Below, in pieces: positions 30,502-39,350 of a stretch of 64,000 nt of DNA. Position 1 is the stretch's first letter; every line of letters begins with the position of its first letter. A program made the position numbers and the translations under genes. Source of the stretch: Fibrobacter succinogenes (GTDB lineage: Bacteria > Fibrobacterota > Fibrobacteria > Fibrobacterales > Fibrobacteraceae); NCBI GenBank assembly GCA_902800345.1, contig CADCDO010000013.1, positions 1-64,000 of the forward strand, read 5' to 3'. The notes under the pieces were generated by a model. That model did no database searches. It was not told where the DNA came from and worked only from the letters and a program-made list of their open reading frames with translations.

Positions 30502-30539
30502 GGGTTGCTATTTTTTAGGCGAAAAATTTAGAGGTTTTT

Positions 30540-31901
30540 ATGCAGAATACACTTGTTTCTCCGGTTGGAATTTTGGGCTTTGGCGTTGAGGGTCAGAGCA
30601 CGTTGCGTTACCTTTTCCGCGAAGGCGTCAAGGACATTGTCGTGATGGACAAGAACCCAGTAAACTTGCCGGAAATCCCAGCAGGCGTGAACGTCAAGGT
30701 GAGCAGCGGCGAAAACTATCTGGACGGGCTCAAGGACTGCGTGACGGTCGTTCGTTCGGCAGGCGTCTATCCGATGAGCAAGGAACTGTTCCAGTTCCAG
30801 ATGAACGGCGGGCTCATGACGAGCCAAATTCAGTTGTTTTTAGAACAAACTCATTCTGCAAAAGTTGTCGGCGTAACTGGTACGCTCGGCAAGGGTTCTA
30901 CAGTGAGCATGATCAGCCATATTTTGGACAAGTGCGGCAAAGCGAACGCCATTGGCGGAAACTTCGGCGTGCCGGCATTGGACTTGCTCGAAGACGAGAC
31001 TCCCGACCGCATCAGCATCTTGGAACTTTCGAGTTTTCAGTTGATGACTTTGTCCGTATCACCGGATGTAGGCGTCGTGTTACGCGTTTCGACGGAACAT
31101 TTGGACTGGCACAAGACGGTCGAAGAATACCGTGACGCAAAAGCAAATCTCGTACGTTGGCAAAAGCGTGACGGGGCATGCGTTTATCTGAAAGACGCCG
31201 AACCTACAGCAAAGATTGCGGCCGAAAGCCCGGCCAAGACAAAATATGCGGTAAGCCTCGCTGACGGTCCTAGCGCGGGCGATGGAGACGCGGTGATTGA
31301 CGGAGCTACGCTTACGATTGGCGGCCAAACGCTGTACCTCGCCGATTGCAAGGTACGCGGCATCTACCAGCTCGAAAACATGGCGGCAGCAACACTCGCC
31401 TGCAAAGCGCTCGGCATCGGTGTTGCCGAAGCGTTCGAAGCGCTCAAGAGTTACGAGACACTCCCCTTCCGCATGGAATTCAAGGGCGAAAAACGTGGCA
31501 TCGAATTTTACAACGACAGCTATGCCACGCGCCCAGATGCGACAATCGCAGCAACCGGCAGCATGAAACGCCCGTTCGCCTTGATTCTGGGCGGCTCCGA
31601 AAAGAATGCCGACTTCACGGAACTTTCGGAAATTCTCGTGAAAGAGCGACCGAACATGAAGCGCATAGCGCTTATCGGCGCAACCGCCGAGCGCATGCTC
31701 GCCGACTTGAAAAAAGCAGGGGTGGACGATGCAGGCATCAAGACCGCCATTTTCCCCACTCTCGAAGAGGCGTTTGCGGACAGTTTGAACATCGGCGAAG
31801 GCGGAACGGTTATCATGAGCCCCGCATGCGCTAGTTTCGGCCTGTTCAAGAACTACAAAGTCCGCGGACAGGTGTTCGACAAACTCGTTGCAGAGGTATA
31901 A
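30540..31901 (+). CDS. murD: UDP-N-acetylmuramoylalanine--D-glutamate ligase
   Basis: 453 residues, the normal MurD length. It has an N-terminal Rossmann domain with G-I-L-G-F-G-V-E-G-Q-S near residue 10, the Mur ligase P-loop G-V-T-G-T-L-G-K-G-S-T near 110, a central segment E-L-S-S-F-Q, and N-D-S-Y-A-T-R-P-D-A near 327, corresponding to the D-S-K-A-T-N block of MurD. It adds D-Glu to UDP-MurNAc-L-Ala in cytoplasmic peptidoglycan precursor synthesis. GAGG precedes the ATG. It stands outside any division/cell-wall cluster here, flanked by tRNA-Leu genes. Confidence 0.95.
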   Translation: MQNTLVSPVGILGFGVEGQSTLRYLFREGVKDIVVMDKNPVNLPEIPAGVNVKVSSGENYLDGLKDCVTVVRSAGVYPMSKELFQFQMNGGLMTSQIQLFLEQTHSAKVVGVTGTLGKGSTVSMISHILDKCGKANAIGGNFGVPALDLLEDETPDRISILELSSFQLMTLSVSPDVGVVLRVSTEHLDWHKTVEEYRDAKANLVRWQKRDGACVYLKDAEPTAKIAAESPAKTKYAVSLADGPSAGDGDAVIDGATLTIGGQTLYLADCKVRGIYQLENMAAATLACKALGIGVAEAFEALKSYETLPFRMEFKGEKRGIEFYNDSYATRPDATIAATGSMKRPFALILGGSEKNADFTELSEILVKERPNMKRIALIGATAERMLADLKKAGVDDAGIKTAIFPTLEEAFADSLNIGEGGTVIMSPACASFGLFKNYKVRGQVFDKLVAEV

Positions 31902-32066
31902 GGCCGCACCGGAGTTTATCCTGAGCAACGACGAAGGGGCGCTTTGGGCTATGGGCTCGGGGGCATATAGCCCCCTTTGGGCAAAAAAAATGATAAAAAT
32001 GCGCACAGGCCCCTTTACAGGTGGAAAGTTTTATACTAAATTTGTTGCCGTTCCGCTAAGGACTAC

Positions 32067-32150
32067 GCGGTCGTGGTGGAATTGGTAGACACGCTAGCTT
32101 GAGGTGCTAGTGGGAGCAATCTCATGACAGTTCAAGTCTGTCCGACCGCA
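32067..32150 (+). tRNA. tRNA-Leu(GAG), copy 2
   Basis: Identical in all 84 positions to copy 1 (anticodon GAG, long variable arm). Its 5' flank CGTTCCGCTAAGGACTRCG is shared with copy 3, so copies 2 and 3 were duplicated together with their promoter region. A TATACT -10-like box lies about 35 nt upstream. Confidence 0.95.
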
Positions 32151-32155
32151 GAAAA

Positions 32156-32183
32156 AGACTCAGTGAAAACTGAGTCTTTTTTC
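32156..32183 (+). terminator. Terminator after tRNA-Leu copy 2
   Basis: Hairpin AGACTCAGT-GAAA-ACTGAGTCT followed by TTTTT. Confidence 0.9.
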
Positions 32184-32359
32184 ATTAGACAAATCACGCG
32201 TTTTAACAGCACAAATGGAGTCATTCCTGCACCAACGTAATTTCCAAGGATTGGAGCGACAAACACAAAAGGCTATCAAAAATTTTTCATTTATTTTTTT
32301 ACAAACATTTCCAAAATCGAAATTTTATACTATCTTTGAATCGTTCCGCTAAGGACTGC

Positions 32360-32443
32360 GCGGTCGTGGTGGAATTGGTAGACACGCTAGCTTGAGGTGC
32401 TAGTGGGAGCAATCTCATGACAGTTCAAGTCTGTCCGACCGCA
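32360..32443 (+). tRNA. tRNA-Leu(GAG), copy 3
   Basis: Identical to copies 1 and 2. Located 209 nt after copy 2, with the same leader and a near-identical terminator; upstream box TATACTATC. The segment between copies 2 and 3 carries no gene. Confidence 0.95.
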
Positions 32444-32448
32444 GAAAA

Positions 32449-32475
32449 AGGCTCAGTGAAAACTGAGCCTTTTTT
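32449..32475 (+). terminator. Terminator after tRNA-Leu copy 3
   Basis: Hairpin AGGCTCAGT-GAAA-ACTGAGCCT followed by TTTTTT. Compared with the copy 2 terminator, one stem pair is exchanged (A-T to G-C), a compensatory change. Confidence 0.9.
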
Positions 32476-32509
32476 ATTTGTACTCATGCCCTCCCCTTCT
32501 ATCCTATAA

Positions 32510-33664
<1,155 letters not shown>

Positions 33665-33693
33665 TTTTTTGCATTTGGAAAAGGAGGGTCTGT

Positions 33694-33845
33694 GAGCAAA
33701 AAGCGACTAGTATCAACTAGTCGCGATTGCGAGAGAATCCGTCAAACATAACAGTTCTTATAAAATTAGACGGATTCGGTATTGGATTCGGAGGGCGAAG
33801 CCTTCCCTAGTCGTAGATGCCTTGCGATAAGCGAGGCATCGAACC
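33694..33845. other. Highly structured insert between two tgt 3' ends
   Basis: About 150 bp with successive inverted repeats: GCGACTAG/CTAGTCGC (loop TATCAA), AATCCGTC/GACGGATT, a GGAGGGC/GCCTTCC-like pair and GATGCCTTGC/GCGAGGCATC. Such a chain suggests a structured RNA or a small mobile palindromic element. It lies exactly between the stop of tgt and the duplicated tgt tail. No protein is encoded. Confidence 0.55.
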
Positions 33846-33893
33846 CAATGGGCGAAAGCTAAATGCGAAGTGCTGCAGAGAAATCTAGAGTAA
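33846..33893 (+). pseudogene. Second copy of the tgt C-terminal codons
   Basis: The frame reads Q-W-A-K-A-K-C-E-V-L-Q-R-N-L-E-stop, against [15 protein letters not shown]-stop at the real end of tgt. Most codons differ at synonymous positions (cgc/aga, ctt/cta, ttg/ctg and others), so the copy comes from a diverged tgt allele and is not a fresh tandem duplication. It has no start of its own and cannot be expressed as a protein by itself. Confidence 0.85.
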
Positions 33894-33928
33894 AAGCTGT
33901 CCGGAACCCAAATTTTAAATTTTAGTCG

Positions 33929-34173
33929 ATTTTTACGTAAAAAAAGTCCATATATGCGGCTTTTTGACGTAAAAATTCATACAAAAGAACAAAAATTGCG
34001 AACAAAGCAATGTTTTTTTGGAATTTTCTGCTCTTTTCATCTTTAGAATGAGGCTAATTCCATCCAAAAAAAAAATTCTAAAAAGGTAAAAAAAGGCAAA
34101 ACCGCGTAAAAGAGCACGAACAACGTAGAAAAATTACGTCAAAAACGACTAAAATCCGTTATTTTTGACGTAA
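33929..34173. repeat. Cluster of two A-tract inverted repeats (TTACGTCAAAAA / TTTTTGACGTAA)
   Basis: Dyad 1: 16-bp arms at 33929-33944 and 33961-33976 with one mismatch and a 16-nt loop. Dyad 2: perfect 12-bp arms at 34134-34145 and 34162-34173 with a 16-nt loop. Centres are about 201 bp apart. The sequence between them is very A/T-rich with poly-A and poly-T tracts. Geometry matches the clusters at 21780 and 44372 although the arm sequence differs. Confidence 0.8.
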
Positions 34174-34213
34174 AATCCGGCATTTTTCCAAAATTTCATT
34201 TTTTCAGCATAAC

Positions 34214-34247
34214 AAAACACCCCGAACATTCGTCCGGGGCGTTTTTT
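34214..34247. terminator. Bidirectional terminator between the repeat region and the GH5 gene
   Basis: CCCCG...CGGGG hairpin flanked by AAAACA and GTTTTTTG. It is oriented to end minus-strand transcription from the GH5 gene, 47 nt past its stop, and may also act on plus-strand transcripts. Confidence 0.75.
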
Positions 34248-34293
34248 GATGGTTACTTAGACGCTCTCCGTAACTCGAAGGCGCCGTCAGTCT

Positions 34294-37002
34294 TTACTTG
34301 ATGGAGATGCGAGCAGTCTTGCTAGCACCGTTCATCATAACACGTACGACATAGTTACCCGTGCTCATGTTCTTGAGAGAGAACTGGTTTACACCGGCAG
34401 TCACGTTTTCATTGAAGCTTTCAACAACGTGGCCCATCATGTCAAACACCTGGACAGAAGCCTTGCCAGCCTTGTTGAAGTTCACATTCAACATATTGCC
34501 CTGGAATCCGAGCTTGATGCCACTTGCGGCACGGGCAATCGTCTTGATACCAACCGATCCACTCAAGCACTTGAGATCATCCACATAGAGGTAGTTGATT
34601 TCCGGCTGAGCATCAAAATCAGCATAGCCAACCACTTCCCAAGCCATCTTCTTGATAGCGGCCTTGTTCAAGTCCTTCGGATCCTGCGTCCAGACCGGCT
34701 GTTCGAGCTTTTCCCAAGGAATTACGACCGTAGTCCATTCAGTGGCATCTGTGGAGAGAAGTTCATGATAAGCATAGTCCAGAACCTGGCCATCCTGAAT
34801 CTTGAACTTATGAGAAGCGCCCTTGTAACGATAGCTGAGAGCGGAGCAGGCACTCAAGTCATAACCCTTGGTCGTATCGTTCATATTGAGGCCAAGAGCT
34901 ACAAACGGAGCATATGCATAATCGGCTTGATTCCAGACAATATCCGTAAGGCCAACAAAGCCTTGAGTACCATTGGTCGCATCCTTCGTACCAGGGAACA
35001 CAACGACATACCCCGGAAGAGCCGGATCGTAAACGTTAGAAATCTTCGACTTTCCGCCCGATGCGCTATCCGTGTAAGCATACCACGTACCGCCTGTCTT
35101 GAGAACTTCATCACCGTCTTCGACATCATCGATAAGCAGGAGGTCTTTATAAGAAACGACTACAGAAGCAGATGATGCCGGGACCATTGCAGAGCTAGAG
35201 TTCGCGACACTAGAACTGGACTGAGCCGTAGCAGAAGAAGACTTCGGTGTATCAGTTTTGCCGCTAATGGCCGTGATAGATACTCCATTGCAACGCACAT
35301 CATCGACGTAAAGGAAGCTGTACGCAGGCTGATTTTTTCCATCCGGTACGTCCAAAGCACCCTTGACTTCCCATGCAAAGCGCTGCACCTTGTCCATACC
35401 CTTGTCGAGACTGAAGTGCTTGTCATCATCGCCCCAGCTTTCCTGAGTGAACTGGTCCCAAGTAAGTTCCACTTCCTTCCAATCAGCAGAAGCGTCCTTG
35501 TTCACATGATGGAAATTCCAGTTCTTGACAGGAGAAGTTTCAACGCGGAAGTTGTGGCTTGCACCCTTGAACTTGTAGCTGATAGACTTGCAAGCAGAGA
35601 GGTCAATTTCTGTGGTATCGCGCTTGAGATTGAGGCCGATTGCCACATACGGAGCATACTTGTAAGCACCTTTTTTGAGATAGAAGCTATCGATACCCAC
35701 TATATAATTGGAAGTGTTCTTGCGATCATCATCCTTTCTCGGCATGAGCACATCGTAAACTTTTTTACCGAAGTCATTTTCCCACTTATTGCTTTTTACA
35801 AAAGTTTCGCCCTTGCCGTCAGTGTCGTCATCGGAGTCCGCGAAAGCAGACCACCATCCGCCCGTGTAAGCGAAACGGTCGCCGTCTTCCATGTCATCGA
35901 TAATGTCCGTCTTTGTGCCATTAGCAACACCCGTCGAGAAACCGCTGTTGCTACTGCCATTGCCGTTCTGGAGACCGCAGTCCTTATAACCGCTCGTACC
36001 GTTCATCCAGCCCTTGACCATGTTGCCGGAATTCGTAAAGGTAAGTCCGTTGTCAATAGCGAGGTTCTGGAAAGCTGCGGACTGTTCCTTGATGGCGGAA
36101 GCAGACCAGTTCGCCCAAGAAACATTGTTCTGGTTCATCCAGCTAATCCATGCCTGGCTCGCACTCTGGTTCGGAGAGCCGTTACCGTCGGCGCTGACCG
36201 TACCCCATTCCGTAGCGAACACGGGAACGCCACTAGACATAGCCTGAGCGGCACGGTCATTGTAGCCGCCGTTACCCGTCTGGTGCGTTGCTGCATAGAA
36301 GTGGAGCGTGCAACCGAAGTTTTTCTTACTGTCCTGAATGCCAGCCTGGGCGCACTGTTCCGGATGGCTGGACCATTCCGGGCTGCCCACGAGCACGAGG
36401 TTGTCGGAATGCTTACGAATAGCGGCAATCACGGAGTTCGCGTGAGAAGCAACCGTACCCATATCGGCACCGACCGGTTCGTTCCACACTTCGAAAATCA
36501 CGTTGTTGTATTCGCCATATTCCTTAGCGGCATATTCGAAGAACTTGACCGCTTCAGAAGTATTGCCGTTTGCACTTTCGATGTGCCAGTCGATAATCAC
36601 GTAGATATCGTTATCGATAGCGGCGTTCACGACGTTCTTGAGGTAACCTTTCTGCAAAGTTTCGCCCTGCGCGCTGCTCAAGTAGCCACGCCCCTGGTCC
36701 TGGAACTTTTCCTGGGTCACACCCATTGCAAAGCGAATGACTTCGATGTTCATTTGCTTCACCATCGCGTTCACGGCCTTTTCGGAATAGAAAACGGTAG
36801 AACTATCAGCACCCGAACTCCAGAAGAGGCTCATGCCCTTGACCTGAACGGCTTTATTGGAGTATTCCGGGCAAGTTCCTGAAAGCTTGCCACCATTAGC
36901 CTTAAGTTCACCGTACGTGCTTACGGGGCCAACACGGCTAGCACTAACTGCCATAGCAGAAGTTACGGCAGCGCACATTAGAAATGCGAAGATTTTTTTC
37001 AT
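34294..37002 (-). CDS. GH5 endoglucanase with two carbohydrate-binding domains
   Basis: 902 residues from ATG 37002, which has AAGGA upstream and opens a signal peptide (M-K-K-I-F-A-F-L-M-C-A-A). The catalytic domain (about 40-340) matches GH5 subfamily 2: G-M-S-L-F-W-S, I-R-F-A-M-G-V, I-I-D-W-H, acid/base Glu in F-E-V-W-N-E-P, H-F-Y-A-A-T-H and nucleophile Glu in F-A-T-E-W-G-T. Two related beta-sandwich domains (about 375-575 and 620-825), each starting D-D-x-E-D-G-D, look like CBM11-type binding modules. They are joined by a Ser-rich linker (about 580-617). The last 70 residues form a beta domain ending A-R-I-S-I-K, like secretion or surface-attachment domains of Fibrobacter glycosidases. 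Degrades cellulose outside the cell. Divergent from a GH9 gene across 280 bp. Confidence 0.92.
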   Translation of the reverse strand: MKKIFAFLMCAAVTSAMAVSASRVGPVSTYGELKANGGKLSGTCPEYSNKAVQVKGMSLFWSSGADSSTVFYSEKAVNAMVKQMNIEVIRFAMGVTQEKFQDQGRGYLSSAQGETLQKGYLKNVVNAAIDNDIYVIIDWHIESANGNTSEAVKFFEYAAKEYGEYNNVIFEVWNEPVGADMGTVASHANSVIAAIRKHSDNLVLVGSPEWSSHPEQCAQAGIQDSKKNFGCTLHFYAATHQTGNGGYNDRAAQAMSSGVPVFATEWGTVSADGNGSPNQSASQAWISWMNQNNVSWANWSASAIKEQSAAFQNLAIDNGLTFTNSGNMVKGWMNGTSGYKDCGLQNGNGSSNSGFSTGVANGTKTDIIDDMEDGDRFAYTGGWWSAFADSDDDTDGKGETFVKSNKWENDFGKKVYDVLMPRKDDDRKNTSNYIVGIDSFYLKKGAYKYAPYVAIGLNLKRDTTEIDLSACKSISYKFKGASHNFRVETSPVKNWNFHHVNKDASADWKEVELTWDQFTQESWGDDDKHFSLDKGMDKVQRFAWEVKGALDVPDGKNQPAYSFLYVDDVRCNGVSITAISGKTDTPKSSSATAQSSSSVANSSSAMVPASSASVVVSYKDLLLIDDVEDGDEVLKTGGTWYAYTDSASGGKSKISNVYDPALPGYVVVFPGTKDATNGTQGFVGLTDIVWNQADYAYAPFVALGLNMNDTTKGYDLSACSALSYRYKGASHKFKIQDGQVLDYAYHELLSTDATEWTTVVIPWEKLEQPVWTQDPKDLNKAAIKKMAWEVVGYADFDAQPEINYLYVDDLKCLSGSVGIKTIARAASGIKLGFQGNMLNVNFNKAGKASVQVFDMMGHVVESFNENVTAGVNQFSLKNMSTGNYVVRVMMNGASKTARISIK

Positions 37003-37282
37003 AAACATCCTTTTAGTTTCACCCAATCTCCGCAACCATATAATCCCAAATATAAAATAAATAATATGAAGCAAAAAGGGTTGTTATTATTTCGATACAT
37101 TTTGTTAAAGCGTGTTACAAACCGGAATCCAATGGACAAGCGGCTCTCTACGCAAAGAAAAAATTACAAAGGCATCGAAAAAAACTTTTTTACAAATATG
37201 AATTTTATTTTTCATGAAATTTTTCCATAAAATTTTATATTGTGGAACGCCGATGTGGATGGGTAACCTTTTGAGGATGAGT

Positions 37283-39124
37283 ATGTTAAAAAAGACTTTT
37301 TTGGCAAGCCTTGCCGTTTGTGGATTCGCATTCACAGATGGTTTTGCAGCACTGAGCGATGACGACTATATCGAAGCCGCTTGGATGACCACACGATTCT
37401 ACGGAGCCCAGCGTTCCGGCCAAGGACCGAACTGGATTCTCGACGGGACAAACAATCCCACCAGCTTTACGGGCGACAAATACAATGGAAAGGACGTGAG
37501 CGGCGGTTGGTTCGACTGTGGCGACCACGTGATGTACGGCCAGAGCCAGGGTTTTGCTTCTTACGTTTTAGCTCTCAGCTTCGCCGAATTCACCAAGGGA
37601 TTCTACGACCTTTATACGGGCGACTACACGGACTACAAAGCCAGCAAGGACTACACCCGCAAAGGCGGCAAGCCAAACGATGTGCGCGACCTCCTCGAAG
37701 AACTCCGCTACGAAGCGGACTTCTGGGTCAAAGCCGCCATTGACGAGAACAACTTCGTGACCGTGAAAGGCAACGGCAACCAGGACCACAACAAATGGGT
37801 AACCGCCGGTGCAATGACCAAACTCGGAACGGGTGACGGCGGCGAACCTCGCGAAATCAAAGGTAATGCAGATGACGCCTACACGCCGGGCATGGCTGCC
37901 GCAATGCTTGCGGTTATGGCCCGTATGGACCCAGATGAAAAAAATCGCGAAAAATACTTGAAAGCCGCAAAAACAGCTTTTGCATACTCCAAGAAACATA
38001 AGGGTGTCACAAATTCCCAAGGATTCTACGAAAGCAGCTGGTGGCAAGGCATTTGGGAAGACGGTCCGTGCCTTGCAGCCATGGAACTTTTCCGTACGAC
38101 AAGAGATTCCTCTTACGTGACCGAAGCGAGAAAGTTCTACGAAAAGATTGACTTCGAAAAGAACAGCTTCACCCGATTGAGCTATTCCGATGCAAGCCCG
38201 ATTACTTACATTCTTGGAGATTTTTATTTCAAGTGGCATCCGCAAGGAGACCTCGCAGGTTCGGAAAACTACCTTGAAAACATGTACAACCAACCTGATT
38301 ACAAAAACAAAGACATTTTCATCAAAGACGCCAAAGTTGCAGGGTTCCCCACCCGCTCTCCGTCTGGTGGTGCGTTCTTGTACGCTCTCTACGCCAAATT
38401 CTCTAAAGACAAAGCCTACGACAACATCATCGAAAAGAACATCGCCTACCTCCTTGGCGACAATAACGACAAGAAATCCTACGTCGTCGGTTTCACCCGC
38501 AACGGAGCCAAGGCTCCCACGAGGCCGCACCACCGCGGCTACTACGGCAATGAAGATCCGGGTCGCGATGTCAACGGCGCTCCGAACCCGCCAGAAAAGA
38601 ACAAACTCTTGGGCGGCATGATTGCCGGAAACTTCAATAGCGGAAGCCATGACGGAAACGTCTCCAACTGGCAAGTGAACGAAGTCTGCGTTGACATAAA
38701 CGCTCCGCTCGTCGGCGCCCTCGGCTACATCTTGAGCAAGCGTGCCCCGGTCGATAGCATCGGCAGTGACGTAGAAGATATTGACGAAAAGATAAAGAGA
38801 GAAGAAGAGGAAAAGAAGAAGAAAGAAGAAGAAGAACGTAAGAAAAAAGAGGAAGAAGAAAAGAAAAAGAACGAAGGTATCGTCGGTGGACGCCTTTTGA
38901 ATACAAATGCGTTCAGCATCGTCCGCGGATCGTCTTCTTTCACAATCAGCAGCACGAACAAAGAAGCGTTCAAGGTTCAAGTATTCGGCCTGAACGGCAA
39001 GCTAGACCAAGAGTTTTCGAGCAAAGGAAACAGTCTGAATGTAAGCATCCAGAATAAAGGATTGCAAATCATCAAGGTCATTTCCAAGAACTCTACGAAA
39101 ACTTTCAAAGTGAATAATTATTAA
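37283..39124 (+). CDS. GH9 endoglucanase with a charged Glu/Lys linker
   Basis: 613 residues from ATG 37283 (GAGG 6 nt upstream); signal peptide ends near F-A-A-L. The GH9 catalytic domain (about 25-510) shows S-G-G-W-F-D-C-G-D-H-V (catalytic Asp pair), R-P-H-H-R-G and N-E-V-C-V-D-I-N-A-P (acid Glu). No N-terminal Ig or CBM3 module is present. Residues about 515-545 are a Glu/Lys/Arg run in i,i+4 register, then a C-terminal beta domain of about 70 residues that resembles the tail of the GH5 enzyme. Hydrolyses beta-1,4-glucan outside the cell. The charged run replaces the usual Ser- or Pro-rich linker. Confidence 0.93.
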   Translation: MLKKTFLASLAVCGFAFTDGFAALSDDDYIEAAWMTTRFYGAQRSGQGPNWILDGTNNPTSFTGDKYNGKDVSGGWFDCGDHVMYGQSQGFASYVLALSFAEFTKGFYDLYTGDYTDYKASKDYTRKGGKPNDVRDLLEELRYEADFWVKAAIDENNFVTVKGNGNQDHNKWVTAGAMTKLGTGDGGEPREIKGNADDAYTPGMAAAMLAVMARMDPDEKNREKYLKAAKTAFAYSKKHKGVTNSQGFYESSWWQGIWEDGPCLAAMELFRTTRDSSYVTEARKFYEKIDFEKNSFTRLSYSDASPITYILGDFYFKWHPQGDLAGSENYLENMYNQPDYKNKDIFIKDAKVAGFPTRSPSGGAFLYALYAKFSKDKAYDNIIEKNIAYLLGDNNDKKSYVVGFTRNGAKAPTRPHHRGYYGNEDPGRDVNGAPNPPEKNKLLGGMIAGNFNSGSHDGNVSNWQVNEVCVDINAPLVGALGYILSKRAPVDSIGSDVEDIDEKIKREEEEKKKKEEEERKKKEEEEKKKNEGIVGGRLLNTNAFSIVRGSSSFTISSTNKEAFKVQVFGLNGKLDQEFSSKGNSLNVSIQNKGLQIIKVISKNSTKTFKVNNY

Positions 39125-39168
39125 AAATCCGGTTAGCAGCTATGCTGCAAGCCAATCGAACTTAGAAA

Positions 39169-39196
39169 CCCGCACATCAAAAGTGCGGGCTTTTTT
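39169..39196 (+). terminator. Rho-independent terminator of the GH9 gene
   Basis: CCCGCAC-ATCAAAA-GTGCGGG followed by CTTTTTT, 44 nt past the GH9 stop codon. Confidence 0.9.
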
Positions 39197-39220
39197 GTTA
39201 TAGAAAAGAGAATGCCAAAA

Positions 39221-39350
39221 CTAAAGTCGCAATGATGAAAGTCGCAATAACGGGAGGCACGATAACGAGAGTCGCGTGATGACGAAAGTCGCGATAACGA
39301 GAGTTGCGCAATAACGGGAAGTGCGCAATAACGAGAGTTGCGCGAATCGA
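39221..39350. repeat. Imperfect short tandem repeats (AGTCGCGATAACGAG type)
   Basis: Seven to eight imperfect units of roughly 15-20 bp on the theme (A/G)AGT(C/T)GCG(C/A)(A/T)ATAACG(A/G)GA between the GH9 terminator and the aminotransferase 3' end. Resembles the dispersed RCGCAATGACR words of other repeats in the window, expanded in tandem. Confidence 0.65.
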
